Below are positions 51,513 through 61,153 of a DNA stretch of 64,000 nucleotides, in pieces. Made by a program: the position numbers and the translations under genes. Each line of letters begins with the position of its first letter. Within the stretch, counting starts at the first letter, position 1. The notes under the pieces are model-generated. The model had not been told where the DNA came from. It was given only the letters and a program-made list of their open reading frames with translations, and ran no database searches. Source of the DNA: Dokdonella_A sp963834755 (GTDB lineage: Bacteria > Pseudomonadota > Gammaproteobacteria > Xanthomonadales > Rhodanobacteraceae); assembly GCA_963834755.1 (NCBI GenBank), contig CAWICQ010000011.1, forward strand, positions 1-64,000, given 5' to 3'.

Positions 51513-54508
51513 ACGCGGAGGGCCAAGCCTCGTTGCTTGAGCTGTTCGAGCAAGCACTCAAACAACCGCCCGCTGAGCGTGACGCCTGGATCGATCATGC
51601 CTGCGTCCGAAATGCCGCGCTCGCGCAGAAGTTGCGCGCACTACTGATCGCCGATGCCGTACCTTCCGGTGTGCTCGATCGACCCGTGCACGTTCTCGCC
51701 GATGAACTCGGTTTGCAATGCGCTGACGGGGAGAGCGATCGCATCGGCGATCGTGTAGGTGTCTATCGCCTCACCGGATTGCTCGGCCGCGGCGGCATGG
51801 GCGTCGTCTATCGGGCGGAGCGCGACGACGCGCAATTCGCGCAGACCGTGGCGCTGAAGCTGATGCGTACCGAACGCCTGGGGCCGGATGCGCATGGGCG
51901 ATTTCTGCTCGAACGCCGCATCCTCGCTCGGCTGACGCACCCGCATATCGCTCATTTGACCGACGGTGGCATCGGCACGCACGGCGAGCCCTGGTTTGCA
52001 ATGGAATTCGTGGAAGGCGAACCGCTGCTGCAGTGGTGCGATGCGCGACGGCTGACCCTCGACGCGCGATTGGGCTTGCTGCTCGACGTCTGTGCCGCGG
52101 TCGAATTCGCGCACAGCAATCTCGTGATTCACCGTGACATCAAGCCGAGCAATGTACTGGTCACCGCCGCCGGCAAGGTCAAGCTGCTGGACTTCGGCAT
52201 CGCCAAGCTTCTCGCCGAGCAGGATAGCCCCGCAACTGCGACCGCAACGCAGACGCGCCTGCTGACGCCCGAATACGCAGCTCCCGAGCAGGTATGCGGC
52301 GATGCCGTGACGACCGCGACCGACACGCACGCGTTGGGTTTGCTTTTGTATGAGCTGCTCTGCGGGCAACGCGCATTCGGAGCGCATGCGACATCGCCGT
52401 TCGAGGTGCAACGCGACGTTCTCGAACACGACCCCGTTGCGATGAGCGTGCAACTCACGGCGGCTCCGCGCGACGACGCCGAGCGCATCGCTGCACAGCG
52501 TCAACTCGATTTCGCCACGTTGCGCAGGCGATTGCGCGGCGACTTGCAGCACATCGTCGCAAAAGCCCTGCGCAAGGAGCCGGGGCGGCGTTATCGCACG
52601 GTGGCTGCGTTGGCCGACGACATCCGCCACTACTTGGCGAACGAGCCAGTTGACGCGGCGGAAGGAGCGCGCGGCTATCGATTGCGCAAGTATTTGGTGC
52701 GCCACCGCGTCGCGGTCGCGCTGGGTGCTTTGGTTTTGCTGTCACTGGCCGCGGGCCTTGCCGGGACATCGCTGGAATCGCGCCGCGCCACGCGTGAAGC
52801 GGCGCGCGCGGAGAAGGAAGCGCAAGCCGCCACGGCGGAAAGAGACTTTCTCATCGATGTGTTCAAGTCGGCGAGTCCAGAGCAAGCATTGGGCAAGATT
52901 CCCAACGCGGTCGATCTGGTCGATACCGGCGCGCGACGCGTGGCAGTCGAGCTCCGCGAGCAGCCGGAACTCCAGGCGCAACTGTTCGATATTCTCGGAA
53001 CGATTTATCACGACCTCGGGCACGACGATCTCGCGATTCCGACGTTGCGCAAGGGCTATGAGGTGGCGGAAACGGCGCTGGGCAACGATGCCACGCTCAC
53101 CATGCAGTCCGAGCTGGATCTCGCCCGCGCCTTGTCAGCGAGCAACGGTGCGGGAAGTCAGGCGCAGTCGCTCTTGAATGATGTCATCGCTCGGCAGCGA
53201 GCTGCGCCGGGTCGCGATTCGTTGCTGGTTCCTGCACTGGTGGCGCTCGGCGAAAGTACGACCGACAATGGCGACGTCGCACGTGGCGAGTCGCTTCTGC
53301 ACGAAGCCATCGCCAGCGCGCGTGCGCTCGGCACGCGCGGCGAGAAAGATCTCGCTATGGCGCTTTACGCATACGGTGTTGCGCTGAATCGCGGATTCCG
53401 CACGCAGGAGGCGATTCCCGCATTTCGGGAGGCGCTTGCGATCCGCTCACGTCTGCTCGATGCACGCAATCCGTTGGTCACGAGCGTGCGGACGGACCTT
53501 GCGTTGAGTCTCACGGACGCCGGTGCGAACGTCGAAGCCGAAGCTATTCTGCGCAGTGTCGCGCAATCGCAACGGGAAGTGCTTGGCGACCAACATCCAC
53601 AATACGGCGATACGCTGAATACGCTGGCGATTGTGCTGATGGCTCTCGGTAAGCTCGACGAATCCGATCAGCTCTTGGGACAGGCGTTGAGCATCGCGCA
53701 ATCGATCAAGGACGACGATTCCAGCGCCGTCGTATACAACAACTTCGCAACACTCCGGCATCTTCAAGACGACGATGAAGCGGGTCTGGATTTCGCGCAC
53801 AAGGCATTGGCGTTGTGGACGCGGGATGGCTCCGCGCCGCCGATGACCGCGCAACAGAAGTTGGCCGCGTTCGACTATTTCAGAGGCGACTACGCCAAAG
53901 CGGAAACCGAGTTTCGGTCGCTTCTGGAGCGACGCCACAAGGCGGGTTCGAAGAATGTGAGCGTCACGCTCGCGTTCATCGGTCGCGCACGGCGCATGCA
54001 AGCGCATCCTGAAGAGGCGGAGCCGCTGCACAAGGAAGCAATCGCCGCAGCCGAATCGCAGGCAGGCGCGCTCAGCGACGATGCGCTGACGGGAAGGTTC
54101 GAACTTGCGACCGACGAGCGCGACGAAGGCCGACTCGACGATTCGCGCCGCGACCTAGCGATGGTGCTCTCGGGGTTTTCGCAGACATTGCCGGCCGCGC
54201 ACTTCAAGGTGCTGGATGCACGCTATCTACTCGCGCAACTCGACTACCTGCAGGGCCGTTGTGCTGCGACTTCGCTGGTCGATCTTGAGGCCGCATGGGC
54301 AACGCGAAAGCTTGCCCACTCTCTCTCAGCGCAGCGACGCACAACGGAAGCCGGCCTGCTGGTGGGCCTCTGCCGGCAGCAGATGAAGAGCGGCAATCCT
54401 GCGAGCGCGTCCTTCCTGATCCGCCGAAGCGCGAAAGAACTGGTCGATTCGCCGACGGCCGATCCGTTCATCAAACGGATCGCACACGAATCGCTCGCCA
54501 CGAACTGA
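51509..54508 (+). CDS. Ser/Thr protein kinase with TM segment and TPR repeats
   Basis: 999 residues. Kinase domain (about 84-380): G-loop GLLGRGGMGVVYRAE (about 90-103), Lys117 in VALKLM, HRDIKPSNVLV (208-218), DFG (228-230). A membrane segment (AVALGALVLLSLAAGLAG, about 400-420) follows a short basic linker. The outer part has helical TPR-type repeats (about 500-960) in the style of DLARALSASNGAGSQAQSLL and AIASARALGTRGEKDLAMAL, likely for protein binding. Start chosen by the ATGA overlap with the sigma factor gene. The kinase should phosphorylate the sigma factor or its partners; the ligand for the C-terminal sensor part is unknown. Confidence 0.85.
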   Translation: MNAEGQASLLELFEQALKQPPAERDAWIDHACVRNAALAQKLRALLIADAVPSGVLDRPVHVLADELGLQCADGESDRIGDRVGVYRLTGLLGRGGMGVVYRAERDDAQFAQTVALKLMRTERLGPDAHGRFLLERRILARLTHPHIAHLTDGGIGTHGEPWFAMEFVEGEPLLQWCDARRLTLDARLGLLLDVCAAVEFAHSNLVIHRDIKPSNVLVTAAGKVKLLDFGIAKLLAEQDSPATATATQTRLLTPEYAAPEQVCGDAVTTATDTHALGLLLYELLCGQRAFGAHATSPFEVQRDVLEHDPVAMSVQLTAAPRDDAERIAAQRQLDFATLRRRLRGDLQHIVAKALRKEPGRRYRTVAALADDIRHYLANEPVDAAEGARGYRLRKYLVRHRVAVALGALVLLSLAAGLAGTSLESRRATREAARAEKEAQAATAERDFLIDVFKSASPEQALGKIPNAVDLVDTGARRVAVELREQPELQAQLFDILGTIYHDLGHDDLAIPTLRKGYEVAETALGNDATLTMQSELDLARALSASNGAGSQAQSLLNDVIARQRAAPGRDSLLVPALVALGESTTDNGDVARGESLLHEAIASARALGTRGEKDLAMALYAYGVALNRGFRTQEAIPAFREALAIRSRLLDARNPLVTSVRTDLALSLTDAGANVEAEAILRSVAQSQREVLGDQHPQYGDTLNTLAIVLMALGKLDESDQLLGQALSIAQSIKDDDSSAVVYNNFATLRHLQDDDEAGLDFAHKALALWTRDGSAPPMTAQQKLAAFDYFRGDYAKAETEFRSLLERRHKAGSKNVSVTLAFIGRARRMQAHPEEAEPLHKEAIAAAESQAGALSDDALTGRFELATDERDEGRLDDSRRDLAMVLSGFSQTLPAAHFKVLDARYLLAQLDYLQGRCAATSLVDLEAAWATRKLAHSLSAQRRTTEAGLLVGLCRQQMKSGNPASASFLIRRSAKELVDSPTADPFIKRIAHESLATN

Positions 54509-54634
54509 CATCGCGGAGGCCGAGGGCGCCTTCGTCGCCATCGCCAGATCCGGCCGTCGCCGATGCTGCACATCGCGGATGACGGTAATCCCGACCGTTT
54601 CTCGTACTGGCAGAGCAAGCAGCAAGGAACCGGG

Positions 54635-56050
54635 ATGGTCTTCAACTCACTTACATTCATCGCATTCTTCGCGATCGTGCTCGCACTGCATTCGCTGCCG
54701 CTGCCGTGGACGGTGCGCAAAGTCAACTTGTTGGTCGCGAGCTATGTGTTCTACGCGGCGTGGAATCCGCCGTTCGTGCTCCTGCTTTGGATATCGACGG
54801 TGGTCGATTGGTACGCGGCGCAGGGCTTGGTCAGGGCCGAGCGTCCATCGCATCGACGCGCCTGGATGCTTCTGTCGGTGATCGCAAACCTCGGCATGCT
54901 CGGCTATTTCAAGTACGGCAACTTCCTGTTGGACAACTTCCGCGCCGTGGCGACGGCCGTGGGCATCGACTACCAGCCGCCTGTATTCGACATCGTGCTG
55001 CCGGTCGGCATCTCGTTCTACACGTTCGCGACCATGGCCTATACCTTGGATATCTACCTGCGTCGCGCCAAACCAGCGACCCGCTTTCTTGACTACGCTT
55101 TGTTCGTCACGTTCTTTCCGCATCTGGTGGCCGGTCCGATCATGCGTCCGACCGAACTCGTGCCGCAGTTCGCCACAGCGCGGCGTGCGAGTCCGAATCA
55201 GCTTCGCTTCGGCCTTGCTCTGATGACGCTCGGCCTGTTCCAGAAAGTCGTGCTGGCGGATGGCTTTCTTGGGCCGCCTGCGGAGTTGATCTACGACGGC
55301 GACAAGATTCCCGGCGCGCTTGACGCCTGGTTTGCGACACTCGCCTTCAGCGGACAGATCTTTTGCGATTTCGCAGGTTATTCCACCACCGCGATCGGCG
55401 CTGCGATGTGCCTTGGGTTCGCCATGCCGGACAATTTCCGTTTTCCATACGCAGCAATCGGCTTTTCGGATTTCTGGCGACGTTGGCACATCACGCTGTC
55501 ATCGTGGTTGCGCGATTACTTGTATATCCCGCTCGGCGGCAACCGACATGGCGAGGCGCGTACCTATTTCGCGCTGATGGGAACCATGCTGCTCGGTGGA
55601 CTGTGGCATGGCGCGAGCTGGGCGTTCGTGGTCTGGGGCGGTTTGCATGGCGTGTATCTCTCCGTCGAACGCGTCGTGCGGTCGCGCTTCGCGGGCTATC
55701 GGCCGGGGCCCGCCGCCCTGTTCGCGTTGGGCCTACTCACATACGCGCTGATCAATGTGACATGGGTGTTCTTCCGTGCAAGAAGTTTCGACAAGGCGTG
55801 GCTCGTGTTGAACGGCATGTTCGGTTTCAACATGGCGGCGCAGCCGATTTTGCCGGCGGTGCATTTGATCATGGTCGGCGGCATCGTCGGGGGCATCGTG
55901 TTTGCGCATTGGTTGATGCGCGAGCGAACGTTGGAGTCCGCAGTCGCACGCATGCCTGCGCCACTGCTGTCGGTAGCCTGGACCTTGATGCTGTCGGCGA
56001 TCGTGATCGAGCAGGGAGCGGGCAATGCGTTCATCTATTTCCAGTTCTGA
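54635..56050 (+). CDS. MBOAT-family O-acyltransferase (AlgI-like)
   Basis: 471 residues from the ATG at 54635 with GGA before it. Many membrane segments (LTFIAFFAIVLALHSLPLPW, LLVASYVFYAAWNPPFVLLL, IVLPVGISFYTFATMAYTLD). The family's catalytic region: SDFWRRWHITLSSWLRDYLYIPLGGNR, with the His of RRWH, and LGGLWHGASWAFVVWGGLHG with the second conserved His. The protein should move acetyl groups across the membrane for O-acetylation of an exported polysaccharide, as AlgI does for alginate. It overlaps the next gene by 26 bp, which encodes an AlgJ-like partner. No glycosyltransferase genes are near, so the substrate is unknown. Confidence 0.85.
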   Translation: MVFNSLTFIAFFAIVLALHSLPLPWTVRKVNLLVASYVFYAAWNPPFVLLLWISTVVDWYAAQGLVRAERPSHRRAWMLLSVIANLGMLGYFKYGNFLLDNFRAVATAVGIDYQPPVFDIVLPVGISFYTFATMAYTLDIYLRRAKPATRFLDYALFVTFFPHLVAGPIMRPTELVPQFATARRASPNQLRFGLALMTLGLFQKVVLADGFLGPPAELIYDGDKIPGALDAWFATLAFSGQIFCDFAGYSTTAIGAAMCLGFAMPDNFRFPYAAIGFSDFWRRWHITLSSWLRDYLYIPLGGNRHGEARTYFALMGTMLLGGLWHGASWAFVVWGGLHGVYLSVERVVRSRFAGYRPGPAALFALGLLTYALINVTWVFFRARSFDKAWLVLNGMFGFNMAAQPILPAVHLIMVGGIVGGIVFAHWLMRERTLESAVARMPAPLLSVAWTLMLSAIVIEQGAGNAFIYFQF

Positions 56051-57269
56051 CGCAACAGCCATGACGCCGAGTGGCAACGGCGGCGAAGGCAATGCAGCGG
56101 ACCACTTCGAACGGCCCGGATTTGTGCGTCTGACCGCTTCCGACCGCCCCGGTGTTGCCCAGCCGGTTCCGGTGCGCGACATTCCGCTGCAGCCGTGGCG
56201 CGCGATCTTCGCCGCTACGATCGCAATGACGTTCGCGGTGATTGCCCTATGGGAATGGCACATGCGTTCCCTCGAACTCTTGCCGGGCGATCTCGGCGAT
56301 GGAGCGTCCGCGTGGGCGGAGCAACGCCACCGCGTGGACACGGGGAATGTCGCTGTGGCGATCCTGGGCGATTCGCGGATCCTGTTCGATACCGATCTCG
56401 ATCGATTCGAAAAACTGACAGGCGTGCGTCCTTTGCAATTGGCCATGCCGGGCACAAATGCGAGGCCCATACTCGAAGATTTGGCCGCCGATCCGCATTT
56501 CACCGGCGTCGCGATCATCGGCATCACAGACGTATCGTATTTCCGTACCGACTTAGGCCGTTTCGGCGATGCGCTGAAGACGTATCACTTCGAGTCGCCC
56601 GCTCGGCGCGTGTCGTTCCTGATCTATCGTGGCTTGGCGCGCGTTCTCGGTTTTCTCGACGATGACTACCGCCTCAGCAAACTTGTGCAACGACTCGACC
56701 CAGACATCCGCGCAGGCGTGCACGGCCCGTACGACGATGTCTGGAAAATCTGGGTCAACGCGGACGATCGCCAGACTTGGCTGTGGCCCCGCATCGAGCA
56801 CGACGCGCGCTTGCGCGAACACGCGCGTGCGGCGTGGCGTTGGGGCAGTTTTGCCGGAGATCCTGTCAAGCCGGACATCATAAAGATGACGCTGGATACC
56901 ACGCGCTCGTCCGTCGCCGCAATCCGCGCGCGCGGCGGTGATGTCGTGTTCGTGCACCCGCCGTCGGCGCCAGAACTCCGCGTTCGCGAGGAGCGGCGAC
57001 TGCCACGCGCAGTCGGCTGGAACGCGCTACTCGAAGCAGCCAACGTGCGTGGGATTCATTTCGACGACGAACCCGCGATGCAGGGACTGGTGATTCCCGA
57101 GTACTCGCATCTTTCGCGCGCGTGCGCGACGGTGTTCACCGATACCTACGTGCGACGCCTGACGCAGCTCGTACCGCGGATCAAGCTTCGGGCTGATGCG
57201 CCGCGGGAACTCGCGCCGAAGGATTGCACGCTCGCGGCGAGCATTGAACAGCAAACAGCGCACGACTGA
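56025..57269 (+). CDS. AlgJ/AlgX-like SGNH-hydrolase partner of the MBOAT
   Basis: 414 residues, GGGAG before the ATG at 56025. A cytoplasmic tail and one membrane segment (AIFAATIAMTFAVIALWEW) are followed by an SGNH-like domain: VAVAILGDSRILFDTDLDRF (GDSR block), GVAIIGITDVSYFRTDL, and near the C-terminus EYSHLSRACATVFTDTYVRR, which has the expected His. In alginate-type systems this protein takes the acetyl group from the MBOAT and transfers it to the sugar in the periplasm. The 26-bp overlap makes coupled expression likely. Confidence 0.7.
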   Translation: MRSSISSSDATAMTPSGNGGEGNAADHFERPGFVRLTASDRPGVAQPVPVRDIPLQPWRAIFAATIAMTFAVIALWEWHMRSLELLPGDLGDGASAWAEQRHRVDTGNVAVAILGDSRILFDTDLDRFEKLTGVRPLQLAMPGTNARPILEDLAADPHFTGVAIIGITDVSYFRTDLGRFGDALKTYHFESPARRVSFLIYRGLARVLGFLDDDYRLSKLVQRLDPDIRAGVHGPYDDVWKIWVNADDRQTWLWPRIEHDARLREHARAAWRWGSFAGDPVKPDIIKMTLDTTRSSVAAIRARGGDVVFVHPPSAPELRVREERRLPRAVGWNALLEAANVRGIHFDDEPAMQGLVIPEYSHLSRACATVFTDTYVRRLTQLVPRIKLRADAPRELAPKDCTLAASIEQQTAHD

Positions 57270-57643
57270 AACGCGCCGATCGCAGACACAGCATGCGTCG
57301 ACCGGCGCGTGGGTCTGCACGCGCTGCTGCGGACCGGAAAACCTCGGCGCTCCGATGACGATGGGCTCGACGGTATTGACTTCGGCGAAGTAATGGAGAG
57401 CGTGCAGATTTGCGCGCTCGATTGGGCCATATTTTCATGGATCGATGCGCCACCGATACAGCGCGATGAGGCTTGTGGCACGTAGCGAATATCGTTTCGG
57501 CCCCGCTCAACGCTGGGTGAAAACGCGGCTCAATCCAGCGTGAAAATCAACAACGGTGATTTCGGCCACTGCCGCGACCCCTGGCAACGCCCGTCATGCG
57601 TCCGTTACGAAATCGCTGTCGAATGCGCGACGCAGTAAATCCG
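57270..57643. other. Intergenic region between convergent genes
   Basis: No supported gene or repeat over ~370 bases. Confidence 0.4.
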
Positions 57644-58651
57644 TCAGTCGAACCCGTTGCCGAAAATCGGATCAACGTCCCCGAGAGTGATGCGCGCAAT
57701 GAAACCCGTTCCGTATTCCGTAAACCACAAATTACCGTCCGGCCCCATCACAATGTTTACGGGTTGTGCGCCCGGGCTGATGCCCGTACTGAACTCCGTG
57801 GCGATTCCGTCCAGAGTGATACGGCCGACCTTGCCCACATTCAAATCGGTATACCAGAGGTTGCCATCGGGTCCTCCGGTGATGCCGAACACCCGGCTCA
57901 TCGCCGCGCCGGGGAATTCGGTCACGACGCCATCGGTGGTAATGCGCCCGATGGAACCGCCAAACTCGTCGCAGAACCAGAGATTTCCATCGGATCCGAC
58001 AGCGATGTTGAGAGGCGCCGTATCGGGGGTGATTCCCGCGCTGAACTCCGTGACCTGTCCATCGGGGGTGATCCGCCCTATTTTCGAATCGCCGTTGAAT
58101 CCCTCTTCGGCGAACCAGACATTGCCGTCAGGACCTCCGACGATCCCAAACGGCTCCGCGTCCCCCGTAATCAGCTGGAATTCGGTGATCACGCCCGCGG
58201 TCGTGATGCGGCCGACCGTATTCAGGTTGCCGCCTTCGGTGAACCATAGATTGCCGTCCGGTCCGCCTGTGATGTACCAAGGACCCGCATTGCTGCGCAA
58301 ACCCTGCTGATATTGGGTGACCTGGCCGTCGGGAGTCATGCGCCCGATCTTGTTGGCGTTGGCTTCCGTGAACCACAGGTTGCCGTCGGCACCCGCTGTG
58401 ATCGATTCGAGGCGCGCGCCTGCTGGGATCCCATCGCTGAATTCGGTCACGACACCCGAGGGCGTGATGCGGCCGATGCGATTGGCCGCTATCTCGGTGA
58501 ACCAGATATTCCCGTCGGGCCCAGCGGTGATGCCCCAAGGGGCCGAGTTGGGGGTAATGCCCTGCGAAAACTCAGTAACGGTTTGCGCAGTGCCCATCGC
58601 CGAGAGGAGGCAGCCCGCACTAGTGAGAGCACAACGCAACAAACCTGTCAT
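57644..58651 (-). CDS. Exported Vgb-like (streptogramin-lyase-fold) protein ending in IFGNGFD
   Basis: 335 residues from the ATG at 58651 with GGAG before it. A signal peptide (LTSAGCLLSAMGTAQ) precedes seven or so repeats of the type GPDGNLWFTE-x(n)-IGRITPxGxVTEF, the Vgb/virginiamycin-B-lyase beta-propeller signature. The protein is a propeller, and these repeats do not prove lyase activity. The C-terminus, DVDPIFGNGFD, carries the I-F-x-N-G-F motif. Exported; probable role unknown. Confidence 0.75.
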   Translation of the reverse strand: MTGLLRCALTSAGCLLSAMGTAQTVTEFSQGITPNSAPWGITAGPDGNIWFTEIAANRIGRITPSGVVTEFSDGIPAGARLESITAGADGNLWFTEANANKIGRMTPDGQVTQYQQGLRSNAGPWYITGGPDGNLWFTEGGNLNTVGRITTAGVITEFQLITGDAEPFGIVGGPDGNVWFAEEGFNGDSKIGRITPDGQVTEFSAGITPDTAPLNIAVGSDGNLWFCDEFGGSIGRITTDGVVTEFPGAAMSRVFGITGGPDGNLWYTDLNVGKVGRITLDGIATEFSTGISPGAQPVNIVMGPDGNLWFTEYGTGFIARITLGDVDPIFGNGFD

Positions 58652-59048
58652 GGCGTACTCCAAAGGACGATTCGGTCTCTAAAGGAAACGAGAACTGCGC
58701 CAAAAGGCGGGCACATCCGCATTCCTTCCAGGGGCTAGCCGTCCGCGCGAGTCGTCACCTTCCATGGATCTGCCCTCCTCCATTCGACCAACTGCGACGA
58801 CACGGCCATTCGGTTGCAGAAGTGTCCGGCCGGCTCGCCCGCGCGCTGCACAATTTCTGCGAAACATGCGATCCCCACGGGCAGCTCACGGAACCGGCTC
58901 AGCTGTCCAAACGAGTGGGTCCCCTTCTGTTTCGCCAGATGGCACAATGACGACGGCGGTGAATTCCAAAGGTTGATAGTGAAGCGGCGACGGTGCTTGG
59001 AGTTCGGCGCCCGCAATATCGGCCGCCCCGAATGTCGCAGAGGCGCGC
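58652..59048. other. Intergenic region
   Basis: No gene or repeat recognised over ~400 bases between divergent genes. Confidence 0.4.
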
Positions 59049-59540
59049 ATGGAACCGGCAGAGCTGCTAGGCGTCCTCGCACAGGTGGCGGTCACGATGG
59101 CGGGCTTTGCCGGCGTCGTCGTTGTATTCGGCCGGCGCGCTGTGCACGAATGGTCGCCCGTTGACAAATACCGGTTGAGCCTTCTTCTGGCCACGTCGAT
59201 CCTACCGCTCGCACTCTGTCTCATCGGCCTGTTGCTGCTCTCGACCGACCTTGCGAAACCGACCATCTGGTGCATCTGTAGCGCGCTGGCTGCCGCTTCG
59301 TTCCTGCTCAATGCCGCCGGCATACGCACGTTCTCGCGCTTCCGCCCCGAAGAGATCGCAGCATCCGGAGCCCGCAGTCGGTTGTTCTATGCGACGTCGC
59401 TTGTCGGGTTCGGCACACTGCTGCTGCAGCTCTACAACATCGCGGCGCTGCGGGCGTTCTGGCCGTTCTTCACCACGATTGTTCTGTCGATCCTCATCTC
59501 GTCGCTGCAATTCGCCCTGATGACACTGGCTCGGGAGTGA
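59049..59540 (+). CDS. Four-TM membrane protein
   Basis: 163 residues with four hydrophobic segments: LAQVAVTMAGFAGVVVVFG, LATSILPLALCLIGLLLLS, WCICSALAAASFLLNAAGI and FWPFFTTIVLSILISSLQFA. No named family recognised. It probably acts alone; no operon partner. Confidence 0.6.
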   Translation: MEPAELLGVLAQVAVTMAGFAGVVVVFGRRAVHEWSPVDKYRLSLLLATSILPLALCLIGLLLLSTDLAKPTIWCICSALAAASFLLNAAGIRTFSRFRPEEIAASGARSRLFYATSLVGFGTLLLQLYNIAALRAFWPFFTTIVLSILISSLQFALMTLARE

Positions 59541-59647
59541 AGCTTGTAGATCGATGCCGGCGGCGAGGATGATTCGATTTACGAGATGCGTTCAACGAGG
59601 ACGGCACCGACCGGCTACCCCGTTACCAGACGCCCGGTTCTGCTCGC

Positions 59648-59893
59648 TTGAAGTCGGTTTTGAGCCAATCGATCCGACACGAGACGAAAACAGCCAAGCA
59701 GCACGGATATCCAGATTCATTTGTGTACGCATTGTCGAACTACGTTGCTGCGGTTTCGTCCATGTCTCCCAGCAAGATTCGCATAGCCATCGAGTCAAGC
59801 GAGCGCGGCATCGATTCGTCACTCATGGTATTCCGTCACGCTGGCGACGACGCGGGTCGCGACATCATGGATACGATCGTCAAGCCAGAGTGA
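59648..59893 (+). CDS. Small hypothetical protein
   Basis: 81 residues. No signal or membrane segment; Ser-rich middle (ALSNYVAAVSSMSPSKIRI). Weak support: open frame with average codon use, 39 bp upstream of the next gene. Confidence 0.35.
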   Translation: MKSVLSQSIRHETKTAKQHGYPDSFVYALSNYVAAVSSMSPSKIRIAIESSERGIDSSLMVFRHAGDDAGRDIMDTIVKPE

Positions 59894-59932
59894 TGAGCAG
59901 TACGAACATTGCCGAACTCCAGGAGGTTGCTC

Positions 59933-60685
59933 ATGAGGAAACAGATTCGCTCCATGAAACAGAGTCGAAACTGGTTAGCCGAGGGCGCAGCTTATCTCGC
60001 GAAGAGGCTATCGCCTCTAACACTGCTGGTCCTTTGGGCCGACCCGTCCCATGCCTACGCCGCGTCTGCCTATGAAGCCATGGCTCCCGCGGCTCATTAC
60101 ATGATGGACCAAGCCGCTGAGATCGCCCTGGCGCGTACTGCTGCGCCCGCGTCGGTCTCGGATAAGGCCGAGATCCTGGTGCTCGGCGCCCACGGCTACA
60201 AAACTGCCGTCAAAGGGACCAACGGTTTCGTCTGCTATGTGGGTAGGTCCTGGGAGAACGATATCGACAACGCGGCATTTTGGAACCCGAGGCAGCGTGC
60301 TCCGGAGTGTGTCAACAAGGCGGCGGCGCGCTCTGTGCTTCCGTACTTTCTCCAGCGCACCCAATGGGTGCTGTCGGGCGTCTCAAGTGCCGAGCTGATC
60401 AAGCGGACCAAGGCCGAAATTGCCGCAAGCCAGATCACGGCACCGGAAGTCGGCGCCATGTGTTTCATGATGTCGAAGGATGGATATATAGCGAACGCCG
60501 GAGGCCCTTGGCATCCGCACGTGATGTTCTGGGCTCCCCGAGGCCCCGGCTCCGAATGGGGTGCAGACCTTCCCGGCTCGCCCGTATTGTCATCTTCCAG
60601 TGATCTGATGCCGTACACCGTTTACTTCGTGCCGGTGCGTAAATGGTCCGACGGAACACTGGCGGAGTACGGAGCCCACGACTAG
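59933..60685 (+). CDS. Exported hypothetical protein
   Basis: 250 residues from the ATG at 59933 with AGGAGG before it. A signal peptide (LSPLTLLVLWADPSHAYA) is followed by a domain with AEILVLGAHGYKTAVKGTNG, CYVGRSWENDIDNAAFWNPR, ECVNKAAARSVLPYFLQR and GAMCFMMSKDGYIANAGGPW. I know this pattern from exported hypothetical proteins of soil bacteria, without function. Cysteines may form disulfides in the periplasm. Confidence 0.6.
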   Translation: MRKQIRSMKQSRNWLAEGAAYLAKRLSPLTLLVLWADPSHAYAASAYEAMAPAAHYMMDQAAEIALARTAAPASVSDKAEILVLGAHGYKTAVKGTNGFVCYVGRSWENDIDNAAFWNPRQRAPECVNKAAARSVLPYFLQRTQWVLSGVSSAELIKRTKAEIAASQITAPEVGAMCFMMSKDGYIANAGGPWHPHVMFWAPRGPGSEWGADLPGSPVLSSSSDLMPYTVYFVPVRKWSDGTLAEYGAHD

Positions 60686-61017
60686 GTCCCGCAATGCGTT
60701 GGCGACACGATCGCGTGGTGCGATCCGAACTGCTCGCCCCAGAACCCTTCCAGATTGTCCCTGCGCGCGTGCAGGTGCCGGGGAACTTCGTGTCGTAGAA
60801 GGCTTGCTTGCCCGCGCGGCGGCTCTGGTAGCGCACGGGAACGAGAATGCGCCAGTCTTCCTCATGGCCAGGACTGGCGCGTACCAGCCGGAAGAGGTCC
60901 GGTGATCCTCATCGTTCAATTCGGTGCGGCGTAGATCGGCGAGATTGCCCAGGCACCATTCGATTGTCGGTCGCGATACGCTTGCTCTCGGTAGCGGCGT
61001 TCGTCGTCTTCGGCAAA
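60686..61017. other. Intergenic stretch before the UspA remnant
   Basis: I recognise no gene in these ~330 bases; they may hold the decayed N-terminal part of the universal stress protein gene, but no motif survives. Confidence 0.35.
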
Positions 61018-61135
61018 TTCGATTTCATTGTTATCGGTTCGCGCGGCCACCTGGCTCTCGTTGACTGGATGTTGCAGTCTGCGACTTCGGCGGTGCTCGC
61101 CGCCAGCAAGGTGCCTGTTCTCGTCGTGCCGTGCT
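61018..61135 (+). pseudogene. Universal stress protein (UspA) C-terminal remnant
   Basis: The frame reads FDFIVIGSRGHLALVDWMLQ and SATSAVLAASKVPVLVVP, the nucleotide-binding end of UspA-type proteins (G-S-R-G-H...V-L-V-V-P). No N-terminal half is readable upstream, so it is a truncated gene beside the P-type ATPase gene. Confidence 0.6.
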
Positions 61136-61153
61136 CGTACAGCGTCAGCTCGC

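Noticed and set aside
51641..52705. 354-residue minus-strand ORF inside the kinase gene
   Set aside because: Shadow frame opposite a clear kinase domain.
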